A stretch of 23,589 nt of DNA from MED-G78 sp964546275 (GCA_964546275.1 CAZJJG010000021.1:1-23589), one strand, 5' to 3'; positions 1 to 7,134 are shown, counted from the first letter of the stretch. Translations and numbers: made by a program. The notes: generated from the letters alone by a model not told the origin.

Positions 1-210
1 ATCTTAAATGCTCCTCAAACTGCTATTTTAGGAATGCATAGTATTCAAGATAGACCTGTTGCTGTTAATAAAGAAGTAGTAATTAGACCAATGATGTATT
101 TAGCTATGAGTTACGATCATCGTTTATTAGATGGAAAAGAGGCAGTAACTTTTCTTGTTTCAATTAAAGATCAGCTTGAGTCACCAGAAAGACTGTTGCT
201 AAATTTATAA
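1..210 (+). CDS. sucB: Dihydrolipoyllysine-residue succinyltransferase (E2 of 2-oxoglutarate dehydrogenase), C-terminal part
   Basis: Only the last 69 codons are present; the gene enters from the left edge in frame 1 and stops at TAA 208-210. The segment is the end of the E2 acyltransferase catalytic domain, which moves the succinyl group from lipoamide to CoA in the cytoplasmic 2-oxoglutarate dehydrogenase complex. It shows the E2 active-site signature YDHRLLDG, with the catalytic His encoded at 118-120 and the Asp four residues later. The surrounding residues (AILGMHSIQDRP, MMYLAMSYDH and the ending ERLLLNL) match SucB more closely than the pyruvate E2 AceF, from memory of the E. coli protein. 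The next gene, lpd (E3), starts 10 bases after the stop, and sucCD follow, which supports SucB. The lipoyl and E1/E3-binding domains lie outside the window. Confidence 0.93.
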   Translation: MLNAPQTAILGMHSIQDRPVAVNKEVVIRPMMYLAMSYDHRLLDGKEAVTFLVSIKDQLESPERLLLNL

Positions 211-220
211 GAGGTTAAAT

Positions 221-1642
221 ATGTATGATGTTGTAATTATCGGAGGAGGTCCAGCTGGATATGTGTCAGCAATAAGATGTTCTCAACTTGGGCTTTCTGT
301 TGCATGTGTAGAGTCTATGCAAGATGAAGATGGAATCCAAAAATATGGAGGAACCTGTCTAAATGTTGGATGTATTCCTTCAAAAGCATTATTAGAGTCA
401 TCTCAAAGATTTTATGATGTGAATAATAAAATAGATAAACATGGGATAAAAGCTAGTAATGTTGAGTTAGACATTCCTGCAATGATGAATAGAAAAGATA
501 AAATAGTCTCTCAATTAGTTGGTGGAGTAAGCGGCCTATTTAAAGCAAATAAAGTTACACCTATTCAAGGCCATGGAAAACTACTTTCAGGAATGAAGGT
601 TGAAGTTACTAATGGAGAATCTATTGAAATTTTAGAAGCAAAGAATATTATTTTAGCCTCTGGATCAGCGCCAATTGAAATCAGCGCAGCGACCTTTGAT
701 GGCCTTAATATTGTTGACTCAACTGGGGCATTAGAATTTAATTCTGTACCTAAAAAACTTGGAGTTATAGGTGCTGGAGTCATTGGTTTAGAGCTTGGAA
801 GTGTCTGGGCTAGATTAGGCTCTGAAGTGACTATGTTAGAAGCAATGCCAGAATTTTTACCTATGGCTGATAAAAAAATAGCAAAAGAAGTTTTTAAAGA
901 ATTTACAAAACAAGGACTTAATATAAAACTCGGATGCAAAGTAGTAAATGCTAAAGCTGGAAAAAATAATGTAACAGTTGAGTATGAAGAAGAAGGCTCA
1001 GTAAAAAATGAGATATTTGAAAAATTAATAGTAGCAGTAGGAAGAGCGCCTAATACATCCAACCTATTATCAGAAGATAGTCAGATTGATCTAGATGATA
1101 GAGGTTTTATCAAAGTAGATGATTTTTGCCAAACTAATCAATCAGGAATTTGGGCTATAGGAGATGTTGTTAGAGGACCAATGCTTGCTCATAAAGGAAG
1201 TGAAGAGGGTATTATGGTTGCTGAAAGAATTGCTGGAAAGCATACAGCGGTAAATTATGATCTAGTACCTTCAGTTATTTATACTCATCCAGAAGTAGCA
1301 TGGGTTGGAAAAAACGAAGAAGAGCTTAAAAATGAGAGAATTGATTACAAAGTAGGGTCTTTCCCTTTTGCAGCAAGCGGAAGAGCTTTAGCAATCGATG
1401 AATCTGTTGGTTCTGTTAAAATACTTGCTGACAAAATAACAGATACCATACTCGGAATACATGTTTTTGGTCCTTCTGCAGCAGAACTAGTTCAACAAGG
1501 CTTAATTGCTATGGAATTTGGCTCAAGCTCAGAAGATATAGGCCTAACTATGTTTAGCCATCCCACAGTATCAGAAGCATTGCATGAGGCAGCGTTAGCT
1601 GTTAACGGACATGCTATCCATATAGGAAATAGAAAAAGATGA
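221..1642 (+). CDS. lpd: Dihydrolipoyl dehydrogenase (E3)
   Basis: This FAD flavoenzyme reoxidises the dihydrolipoamide of E2 and passes the electrons to NAD+. The 473-residue length is normal for the family. Visible motifs are the N-terminal FAD-binding GGGPAG (residues 8-13), the redox disulfide in GGTCLNVGCIPSK (C46 and C51), the NAD-binding GAGVIG (184-189), the second FAD motif ending in AIGDV, and the C-terminal catalytic pair H447 and E452 in HPTVSEALHE. The ATG start has a GAGG ribosome-binding site 6 bases upstream. It sits between sucB (10-base gap) and sucC (4-base overlap), an arrangement known from Pseudomonas, where a dedicated E3 serves 2-oxoglutarate dehydrogenase. Whether it also serves pyruvate dehydrogenase or the glycine cleavage system cannot be told from here. 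Confidence 0.96.
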   Translation: MYDVVIIGGGPAGYVSAIRCSQLGLSVACVESMQDEDGIQKYGGTCLNVGCIPSKALLESSQRFYDVNNKIDKHGIKASNVELDIPAMMNRKDKIVSQLVGGVSGLFKANKVTPIQGHGKLLSGMKVEVTNGESIEILEAKNIILASGSAPIEISAATFDGLNIVDSTGALEFNSVPKKLGVIGAGVIGLELGSVWARLGSEVTMLEAMPEFLPMADKKIAKEVFKEFTKQGLNIKLGCKVVNAKAGKNNVTVEYEEEGSVKNEIFEKLIVAVGRAPNTSNLLSEDSQIDLDDRGFIKVDDFCQTNQSGIWAIGDVVRGPMLAHKGSEEGIMVAERIAGKHTAVNYDLVPSVIYTHPEVAWVGKNEEELKNERIDYKVGSFPFAASGRALAIDESVGSVKILADKITDTILGIHVFGPSAAELVQQGLIAMEFGSSSEDIGLTMFSHPTVSEALHEAALAVNGHAIHIGNRKR

Positions 1643-2799
1643 ACCTTCATGAATACCAAGGCAAAGGATTATTTGCTAAATACAACTTACCCGTTTCCCT
1701 TGGTAAAGTTATTTCAAGACCTGAAGATGCAGTAAATGCATGCAGAGATATTGGAGGAAGTAAATGGGTTGTTAAAGCTCAAGTACATGCCGGAGGTAGA
1801 GGAAAAGCAGGAGGTGTCCTTTTAGTTAATTCGCCTGAGGAAGCTGTTGATTTTGCAAAAAAGTGGCTTGGTAAAAAGTTAGTGACATATCAAACCGATA
1901 AATCAGGACAGCTTGTAAGTTCAATTCTTATTGAAGAATGTACAGATATTGCTGATGAATTATATTTAAGCGCAGTAGTTGATCGCGCTTCACAAAGAGT
2001 AGTTTTTATAGCATCTTCAGAGGGTGGAGTTAACATCGAAGAGGTTGCAAAAAATTCTCCAGAAAAAGTTATTTATGAATCCATTGACCCTTTAACAGGA
2101 GCTCAACCATTTCAAGCTAGAAAAATTGCAAAAGTTCTTGGATTAAACCCTCAACAAACAAAACAATTCTCTAAAATGTTACCAAATCTAATGACATTAT
2201 TTGTTGAACGTGATCTTAGCTTGCTTGAGATTAATCCATTGGTAATAACTGCGGGTGGAAACCTTCATTGCCTAGATGCAAAAATAAATATTGATTCAAA
2301 TGCAATTTTTAGACAGCCAGAGATTGCTGAAATGCATGACCCATCTCAAGAAGATGAAAGAGAGTCAGAGGCTGCTAAAAATGATCTTAGTTATGTATCG
2401 CTAGATGGAAATATAGGATGTATGGTTAATGGAGCTGGTTTAGCAATGGGCACTATGGATACAATTAAGTATTTTGGAGGCTCTCCAGCTAACTTTCTTG
2501 ATGTTGGCGGAACAGCAACTCAGGAAAGAGTAGCAAAGGCTTTTAAATTAATTTTAGCTGATCCAGAAGTAAAAGTTGTTTTAGTAAATATTTTTGGCGG
2601 GATTGTGCGATGTGACCTTATTGCTGAAGGTGTTTTAGCAGCAATTGAAGAGGTTGGAGTAAGTGTTCCAGTTGTTGTTAGACTAGAGGGCAATAACGCC
2701 GAAAAGGGATCAGAGATTCTTGCAAACGCTGACGTTAAAATTGAAAGTTTAAATAATCTAAAAGATGCTGCAAAAAAAGCAGTGGAGCTAGCTTCATGA
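1639..2799 (+). CDS. sucC: Succinate--CoA ligase [ADP-forming] subunit beta
   Basis: The beta subunit of succinyl-CoA synthetase carries the nucleotide-binding (ATP-grasp) site and helps bind succinate; with SucD it converts succinyl-CoA to succinate with substrate-level phosphorylation. At 386 residues it is full length (the E. coli protein has 388). Seen: the opening MNLHEYQGK, the glycine-rich loop HAGGRGKAGGV (50-60), the Mg-nucleotide residues E197 and N199 in LEINPL and D213 in LDAKI, and the C-terminal ligase-fold loop GGIVRCD (320-326). The ATG overlaps the lpd stop by 4 bases (ATGA), and sucC in turn overlaps sucD by 4 bases, so translation is likely coupled across all three genes. 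GTP versus ATP preference cannot be judged securely. Confidence 0.97.
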   Translation: MNLHEYQGKGLFAKYNLPVSLGKVISRPEDAVNACRDIGGSKWVVKAQVHAGGRGKAGGVLLVNSPEEAVDFAKKWLGKKLVTYQTDKSGQLVSSILIEECTDIADELYLSAVVDRASQRVVFIASSEGGVNIEEVAKNSPEKVIYESIDPLTGAQPFQARKIAKVLGLNPQQTKQFSKMLPNLMTLFVERDLSLLEINPLVITAGGNLHCLDAKINIDSNAIFRQPEIAEMHDPSQEDERESEAAKNDLSYVSLDGNIGCMVNGAGLAMGTMDTIKYFGGSPANFLDVGGTATQERVAKAFKLILADPEVKVVLVNIFGGIVRCDLIAEGVLAAIEEVGVSVPVVVRLEGNNAEKGSEILANADVKIESLNNLKDAAKKAVELAS

Positions 2800-3668
2800 G
2801 TATATTAGTTAATAAAGATACAAGAGTTATAGTTCAAGGTTTTACTGGTTCTCAAGCCACATTGCACTCTGAGCAATCTATAGCATACGGAACTAATATT
2901 GTTGGTGGTGTAACTCCTGGAAAAGGTGGACAGCTTCACCTAGAAAGACCAGTATTTAATACAATGAGCGAAGCAATGTCATCTGTTCAACCTAACGCAG
3001 CTTTAATTTTTGTTCCTGCCCCATTTTGCAAAGATTCAATTCTAGAAGCAGCTGAATCAGGTATTAAATTAGTTATATGTATAACTGAAGGTATTCCAAC
3101 TCTAGATATGCTGGTTGTTAAAAAAAGAGTTGATGAACTAGGAGTAACTTTGATTGGCCCTAATTGTCCTGGAGTAATAACCCCAGGAGAGGCAAAACTT
3201 GGAATTATGCCAGGAAGTATTCACATGCCTGGATCTGTAGGAATTATATCTAGATCTGGAACGCTTACCTATGAAGCAGTCAAACAAACTACTGATCTAG
3301 GCTTAGGTCAAAGCAGTTGTGTTGGTATAGGTGGAGATCCTATTCCAGGCTCATCATTTATTGATATCTTAAAATTATTTGAAGCTGATGATGAAACTAA
3401 AGCTATAGTTATGGTTGGTGAGATAGGCGGTTCAGCAGAAGAAGAGGCCGCAGAATATATTAAATCCTCAGTTACAAAACCAGTTATTTCTTATATTGCA
3501 GGCCAGACAGCGCCAGCTGGAAAAAGAATGGGTCATGCTGGGGCAATTATTGCTGGTGGAAAAGGTACTGCAGCTGATAAGATTTTAAAATTACAAGAAT
3601 GTGGAGTGCATATTGCAGAAAATCTTCTCGAGATAGGATCAAAAACAGCAGAAGTTATTAAACTATAG
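2796..3668 (+). CDS. sucD: Succinate--CoA ligase [ADP-forming] subunit alpha
   Basis: The alpha subunit binds CoA and carries the phosphohistidine that shuttles phosphate to the nucleotide on SucC. The 290-residue length is typical. Seen: the N-terminal CoA-binding Rossmann segment (VIVQGFTGSQAT and GGVTPGKGG), GPNCPGVI at 121-128, E209 in GEIGG, which is expected to orient the active-site His, and the phosphorylated H247 in GHAGAI. The ATG overlaps the end of sucC by 4 bases. The gene is last in the TCA operon. Its TAG stop lies inside the coding region of the convergent MATE gene: the two genes overlap tail to tail by 11 bases, leaving no room for a separate terminator. Confidence 0.97.
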   Translation: MSILVNKDTRVIVQGFTGSQATLHSEQSIAYGTNIVGGVTPGKGGQLHLERPVFNTMSEAMSSVQPNAALIFVPAPFCKDSILEAAESGIKLVICITEGIPTLDMLVVKKRVDELGVTLIGPNCPGVITPGEAKLGIMPGSIHMPGSVGIISRSGTLTYEAVKQTTDLGLGQSSCVGIGGDPIPGSSFIDILKLFEADDETKAIVMVGEIGGSAEEEAAEYIKSSVTKPVISYIAGQTAPAGKRMGHAGAIIAGGKGTAADKILKLQECGVHIAENLLEIGSKTAEVIKL

Positions 3669-5049
3669 CTCTATTAAATTTCTTTGTTATCCATTGAACT
3701 CTCAGGATAATTAGTACTGCAAAAATAGTTAAACCGCCAATCATAGCTATCCACATACCTGATGCTCCCAAGGGAGCACTTAAACCGTAATATGTTAAAT
3801 AATAACCAAATGGGATTGCTAAGAACCAATAGACTAATAGAGTTATTATCATTGGTGCAAAAGTATCCTTGTAACCCCTTAGAGCACCTATAGCACCAAT
3901 TTGAGCGCCATCTGGTATCTGAAATATTGCTGCAAATATTAAAAGATTACTTGCAATTAAAACTACAGCTTCCTCAGCTGAAAACATTGCACTTAATTGA
4001 TCTTTAAATGAAAGAATAATAATTGTATTTACCAATGCGAACATAGTGCATAGACAGATTGAAGAAATTGAAGCGAATCTAGCATCTAACATTCTTTTTG
4101 CACCTATTAAATTGCCTACTCTTGTTGCTGCAGCCAAGCCAACAGATAAAGATATAATAAAAAAGAAGCTAGCTATATTCATAGCTATCGCATGACCTGC
4201 TACAACTTCTGTGCCTAAAGGGGATATTATTATGGCTGCGCCTGAAAACATTGCTAACTCAATAAAAATACCTAATCCTATTGGAAAACCTAATTTAAAA
4301 ATCTCTAAAAAAGTATCTCTTGATGGAAAAGGAAGTTGTTGAAAAGGTTTAGTATTTGAATAATATTTAGATTTAGCTATATAAATTATTAGGGCTAAAG
4401 TCATAAAAACAGAAACTATTGATGTTGCATAACCACAACCAACACCCCCCATTTTTGGCACACCAAAATATCCATATACAAAAATAATATCAAGTGGGAT
4501 ATTTATTAACATACCAGCTAACGAAATATAAAAAATAGGTAGTGTTAAAGTCATTCCTTCGCTGTAACAGCGCAGACATGTAAAAATTGTTATAGCAAAC
4601 ATACCTACAGATAAAGCCTTTAAGTACTCTCCTGAAATTCTAGCAACCTCTGGATCTAACTCAAGAAGATTCACTAGAAGATATAAATTTGGATAAATTA
4701 TTAAAAACAAACTACCTAGCCCCAGAGCAATCCAGATTATCTCTCCTAATTTATATCCTATTTTGTTGTATTCTTTTGCTCCATATAACTGAGCAACTAT
4801 TGGGGTGATAGCAAAGGTAATGCCGGCTATAAGAAGCCAAATAGGATGGGTGATAGCAGAACCTATTGCTAAAGCAGCTAGATCTATTGAGCTTGCTCTT
4901 CCGGCTACAAGTGTGTCGGTCGTACCCATAAAAACATAAGATACTTGAGAACCAAAAATAGGAAGCCCTATCTGAATTAAGCTCTTAAACTCTTTTTTGA
5001 ATTTTGTTAACAAATTACACACTAAAAAATATTTTCGATACTTTATCAT
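3658..5049 (-). CDS. MATE family multidrug efflux transporter (NorM/MdtK-like)
   Basis: This is an inner-membrane cation-coupled antiporter of the multidrug and toxic compound extrusion family, expected to have 12 membrane helices in two homologous halves; 463 residues is the usual length. Seen: the first-helix pattern GLPIFGSQVSYVFMGTTDTLVAGR with an acidic residue at D45, PIVAQLYGA (83-91) of the first half, and the equivalent AATRVGNLIGAKR of the second half, followed by GALRGYKDTFAPM. These resemble NorM/MdtK more than DinF, although the substrate is unknown. The ATG at 5049 lacks a clear ribosome-binding site; a GTG nine codons in and a TTG twelve codons in are alternatives, and the family usually has a shorter head before the first helix. 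It is divergent from the acyltransferase gene (31 bases between) and overlaps sucD tail to tail. Confidence 0.93.
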   Translation of the reverse strand: MIKYRKYFLVCNLLTKFKKEFKSLIQIGLPIFGSQVSYVFMGTTDTLVAGRASSIDLAALAIGSAITHPIWLLIAGITFAITPIVAQLYGAKEYNKIGYKLGEIIWIALGLGSLFLIIYPNLYLLVNLLELDPEVARISGEYLKALSVGMFAITIFTCLRCYSEGMTLTLPIFYISLAGMLINIPLDIIFVYGYFGVPKMGGVGCGYATSIVSVFMTLALIIYIAKSKYYSNTKPFQQLPFPSRDTFLEIFKLGFPIGLGIFIELAMFSGAAIIISPLGTEVVAGHAIAMNIASFFFIISLSVGLAAATRVGNLIGAKRMLDARFASISSICLCTMFALVNTIIILSFKDQLSAMFSAEEAVVLIASNLLIFAAIFQIPDGAQIGAIGALRGYKDTFAPMIITLLVYWFLAIPFGYYLTYYGLSAPLGASGMWIAMIGGLTIFAVLIILRVQWITKKFNRAIV

Positions 5050-5069
5050 ATTAAAATAGTAATTAAATT

Positions 5070-5083
5070 AGGAGAGAATTATC
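5070..5083 (+). promoter_or_regulatory. Ribosome-binding site deciding a non-AUG start
   Basis: AGGAG at 5070-5074 is one of the better Shine-Dalgarno matches in this window. Six bases downstream is ATC (5081-5083), directly preceded by ATT (5078-5080); neither is a normal start, yet no standard start exists in frame for the next 285 bases although the protein family homology begins here. The site therefore argues for initiation at AUC or AUU, or for a substitution or sequencing error that turned an ATG into ATC. Confidence 0.6.
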
Positions 5084-5803
5084 AGAAAAGATAACAGACC
5101 ATATTGGCTAAAAAAACTTACTACTAAAATTAATAAATTTTATGTCCAACATTTTTTAAAACCGCAATTTTTACAACTAGGAAAAGGCGGCGCATACTTT
5201 AAGCCTCAATATATAAATCTCTTTGGTAATAATATTTCCGTAGATGACTTTCCAACTCTTATTGGTGCAAAAGACGCCAATATTCAATTTACTACCTGGA
5301 ATATAGATAAATGGGATGGGAAGTTAGATATAGGCAAATATGTCCTTATTACTCCAGGTGTAAGAATAATGGCAGCAGATCAGATAACTATTGGCGATGC
5401 ATGCATGTTTGCTCATGGTGCTTATATCTCAGATGCAGATTGGCATGGTATTTATGATAGATCTGAGCCAGTAGGGACTACCAAACCTGTTGTGCTCGAA
5501 GATAATGTTTGGATTGGTGATAGCGCTATTGTTTGCAAGGGAGTAAGAATTGGTAAAAATAGTATTATTGGAGCTGGAGCAGTTGTAACAAAAGATGTTC
5601 CACCTAATTCAGTTTTTGCAGGTAATCCTGCAAAATTAGTGAAAGAATTAGACCCTAATGAAGACCACATTTCTAGAAAAGATTTTTTTAAGGACCCAAA
5701 AAAACTTGCTGCTGATTTTGATGCCTTAGATAAATATTCATTAGGAGATAATTCTTTAATAGGATGGATTCAAAGCATATTTTGGCCAGATAATAAAAAT
5801 TGA
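5081..5803 (+). CDS. Hexapeptide-repeat (left-handed beta-helix) acyltransferase with non-canonical start
   Basis: This is a LbetaH acyl/acetyltransferase of the maltose/galactoside O-acetyltransferase type; its acceptor is unknown. The reading frame is open from the TAG at 5069-5071, but no ATG, GTG, TTG or CTG occurs in frame before the ATG at 5369, which lies inside the beta-helix. I place the start at ATC 5081: an AGGAG at 5070-5074 stands 6 bases upstream, and the resulting head (RKDNRPYWLKKL) resembles the conserved N-terminus I recall for proteobacterial members of this family (about 240 residues). ATT at 5078 is the alternative. Seen: imperfect hexapeptide repeats from about residue 65, the likely catalytic H122 in SDADWHG, VWIGDSA (143-149), IIGAGAVVTKDVP, and the closing GNPAK (181-185). 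The stop overlaps the pdxB start by 4 bases, so the two genes are probably co-translated. Confidence 0.85.
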   Translation: MRKDNRPYWLKKLTTKINKFYVQHFLKPQFLQLGKGGAYFKPQYINLFGNNISVDDFPTLIGAKDANIQFTTWNIDKWDGKLDIGKYVLITPGVRIMAADQITIGDACMFAHGAYISDADWHGIYDRSEPVGTTKPVVLEDNVWIGDSAIVCKGVRIGKNSIIGAGAVVTKDVPPNSVFAGNPAKLVKELDPNEDHISRKDFFKDPKKLAADFDALDKYSLGDNSLIGWIQSIFWPDNKN

Positions 5804-6867
5804 TCAAAATTATTGCAGATAAAGATATTCCTTATTTAGAAATTTTTTTAAGGGAGTTTATTGATCCAAATATTTTTAATATTACATTACATCATTATCA
5901 GGATATTACAAACAGTCTAATTAAGGATTGTGAAATACTCTTAGTTAGATCTACCACCAATGTTAATGAGTTAATTTTAAAAGATACTTCTGTACGTTTT
6001 GTTGCCTCTGCAACTGCAGGAATTAATCATTTAGATACTGAATATCTAGAATCAAAAAATATTCAATGGGGATATGCACCTGGATGCAACTCGTCCTCAG
6101 TAACTCACTATGTTATGGCAGCTATCGCTATTGCTATAGATAAAAGAAAATTAAGTTATAACTCAAGAATAGGTGTTATTGGTTATGGACATATTGGCAA
6201 AAAAGTTGCGCATAATCTATATTTATTAGGTTTTGATGTCTCTATATATGATCCTTATCTGAACAATGAAGATTTAGTAGATTTTGAATCAATTCTTGAG
6301 TGTGATCTTCTAACAATTCATGTTCCATATACTTCAAAGGGAAAATATCCAACTCATAATTTAATAACTAAAAAGGAGTTAAGTAAACTTGAGCACAAGG
6401 TTCTCATTAATTCATCAAGAGGTGGTATTGTGAATGAAGCTGATGTTATAGATAACAAAAAGATAATTTATATTGCAGACGTTTGGGATAATGAACCGCT
6501 TCCATCAACAGATATTATTAAAAATGCATTTATAGCTACTCCACATATAGCTGGATACAGCAAACAAGGTAAATTAAATGGATCTAAAGCTATTGCCTAT
6601 AAAGTCGTAAACTATATTAAGAATAAAAAGCATTTCCATCCATTTAATTTTTCAGAGCAGCATAATAGAAACAGCTCAGGTTTGAAGCTTAATAGAAACC
6701 AGGACGAAGCATACCCCCTTCAATTTTTTAAAGAAAATCTGAACCTGGAATTAATTACTAGTGAACTAAAGAGTCTGTTTCGTCAAAATATTGAAGATGA
6801 ATTATTATCTAAAGAATTTATAATAATGCGTTCAAATCACCCTGAAAGAAATGATTTTGATTCTTAA
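5800..6867 (+). CDS. pdxB: 4-phosphoerythronate dehydrogenase
   Basis: PdxB oxidises 4-phospho-D-erythronate in the second step of the DXP-dependent pyridoxal phosphate pathway, in the cytoplasm. The 355 residues form a D-2-hydroxyacid dehydrogenase fold: an N-terminal substrate-domain half, a central NAD-binding Rossmann domain with GYGHIG (128-133) and D151 at the end of its second strand, and the catalytic triad R207 (NSSRGG), E232 (DNEPL) and H249 (ATPHIAGYS). SATAGINHLD and APGCNSSSV are PdxB-like, and a C-terminal dimerisation extension follows to the end (MRSNHPERNDFD), separating it from serine or lactate dehydrogenases. The start is TTG at 5800, overlapping the upstream stop as TTGA; no ATG occurs until residue 106. 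The E. coli enzyme is about 20 residues longer. Confidence 0.93.
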   Translation: MIKIIADKDIPYLEIFLREFIDPNIFNITLHHYQDITNSLIKDCEILLVRSTTNVNELILKDTSVRFVASATAGINHLDTEYLESKNIQWGYAPGCNSSSVTHYVMAAIAIAIDKRKLSYNSRIGVIGYGHIGKKVAHNLYLLGFDVSIYDPYLNNEDLVDFESILECDLLTIHVPYTSKGKYPTHNLITKKELSKLEHKVLINSSRGGIVNEADVIDNKKIIYIADVWDNEPLPSTDIIKNAFIATPHIAGYSKQGKLNGSKAIAYKVVNYIKNKKHFHPFNFSEQHNRNSSGLKLNRNQDEAYPLQFFKENLNLELITSELKSLFRQNIEDELLSKEFIIMRSNHPERNDFDS

Positions 6868-6896
6868 AATCTAACCTATCTTTTTAATATATTGGC

Positions 6897-6925
6897 TTGT
6901 AATTTTAAATGAGAATGATTATCAT
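6897..6925 (+). promoter_or_regulatory. Putative sigma70 promoter overlapped by a Fur box
   Basis: A -35-like TTGTAA (6897-6902) is followed after exactly 17 bases by TATCAT (6920-6925), five of six matches to the -10 consensus. Start of transcription would be near 6932. The spacer and the -10 element are covered by the palindrome described at 6910-6924, the arrangement expected of an iron-repressed promoter. The nearest plus-strand gene begins some 200 bases further on, so the transcript would have a long leader or be a separate RNA. The prediction is from pattern only. Confidence 0.45.
6910..6924. promoter_or_regulatory. Fur-box-like palindrome
   Basis: TGAGAATGATTATCA differs at one specified position from the 7-1-7 Fur consensus TGATAATNATTATCA. 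Against the 19-base consensus GATAATGATAATCATTATC, the overlapping segment 6911-6929 matches 13 positions on the plus strand and 14 on the minus strand. Fur with Fe2+ binds such sites and blocks RNA polymerase. AT-rich DNA yields partial matches by chance, but the long uninterrupted core and its position on a promoter-like element raise its weight. Which RNA it controls is unclear. Confidence 0.5.
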
Positions 6926-6996
6926 CTAGATGAATTTAAAAATTAGCCGCTATATTTAGTCATAAAATCTTTATTTAATATTTATATATATATGCG

Positions 6997-7014
6997 ACAT
7001 CTGTTATGAGATGT
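6997..7014. repeat. Inverted repeat, 6-base arms
   Basis: ACATCT and AGATGT flank the 6-base loop GTTATG. It may be an operator or a small RNA hairpin within the long leader between pdxB and the small winged-helix gene. No poly-T follows, so it is not a terminator by itself. A second inverted repeat with the same GTTA core lies at 7034-7047. Confidence 0.4.
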
Positions 7015-7033
7015 TAATATAACTTTAATTAAA

Positions 7034-7053
7034 TGAGAGTTATCTCACTTTTT
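7034..7053 (+). terminator. Weak hairpin followed by T-run (possible terminator, attenuator or operator)
   Basis: TGAGA, the tetraloop GTTA, and TCTCA form a 5-base-pair hairpin (7034-7047) followed by C and five T (7049-7053). The stem is short and A/U rich, so strong termination is doubtful. It could end a short transcript started near 6932, or be a DNA operator just upstream of the promoter at 7058-7086. Confidence 0.25.
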
Positions 7054-7057
7054 AAAT

Positions 7058-7086
7058 TTAGAACTTGGCATAGAAATTGCTATACA
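7058..7086 (+). promoter_or_regulatory. Putative extended -10 promoter of the small winged-helix gene
   Basis: TATACA at 7081-7086 is preceded by TGC, giving the extended -10 pattern TGnTATACA; 17 bases upstream is a poor -35 (TTAGAA, 7058-7063). Transcription would start near 7093, about 40 bases before the ATG at 7135. The same stretch also reads as a sigma54-type element (TTGGCA at 7065-7070 and TTGC at 7077-7080, with 10 bases between GG and GC). I favour the sigma70 reading because streamlined genomes often lack RpoN and no activator gene or site is seen. Confidence 0.4.
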
Positions 7087-7134
7087 AGGTTTATTAGCAT
7101 AAGAAAATTATTTTAATTATAGGTAAAACATAAT

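Noticed and set aside
565..1062. 165-residue minus-strand frame inside lpd
   Set aside because: It lies wholly opposite an intact lpd with all catalytic motifs and shows no recognisable domain; it is a shadow of codon use. The same applies to minus-strand frames inside ispH, ampD, groES and groEL and plus-strand frames inside selO and the corB-like gene.
5369..5803. Short 144-residue acyltransferase starting at ATG 5369
   Set aside because: The open frame and family sequence extend back to 5081, and a good ribosome-binding site lies there; the ATG is within the beta-helix and has no convincing upstream site.
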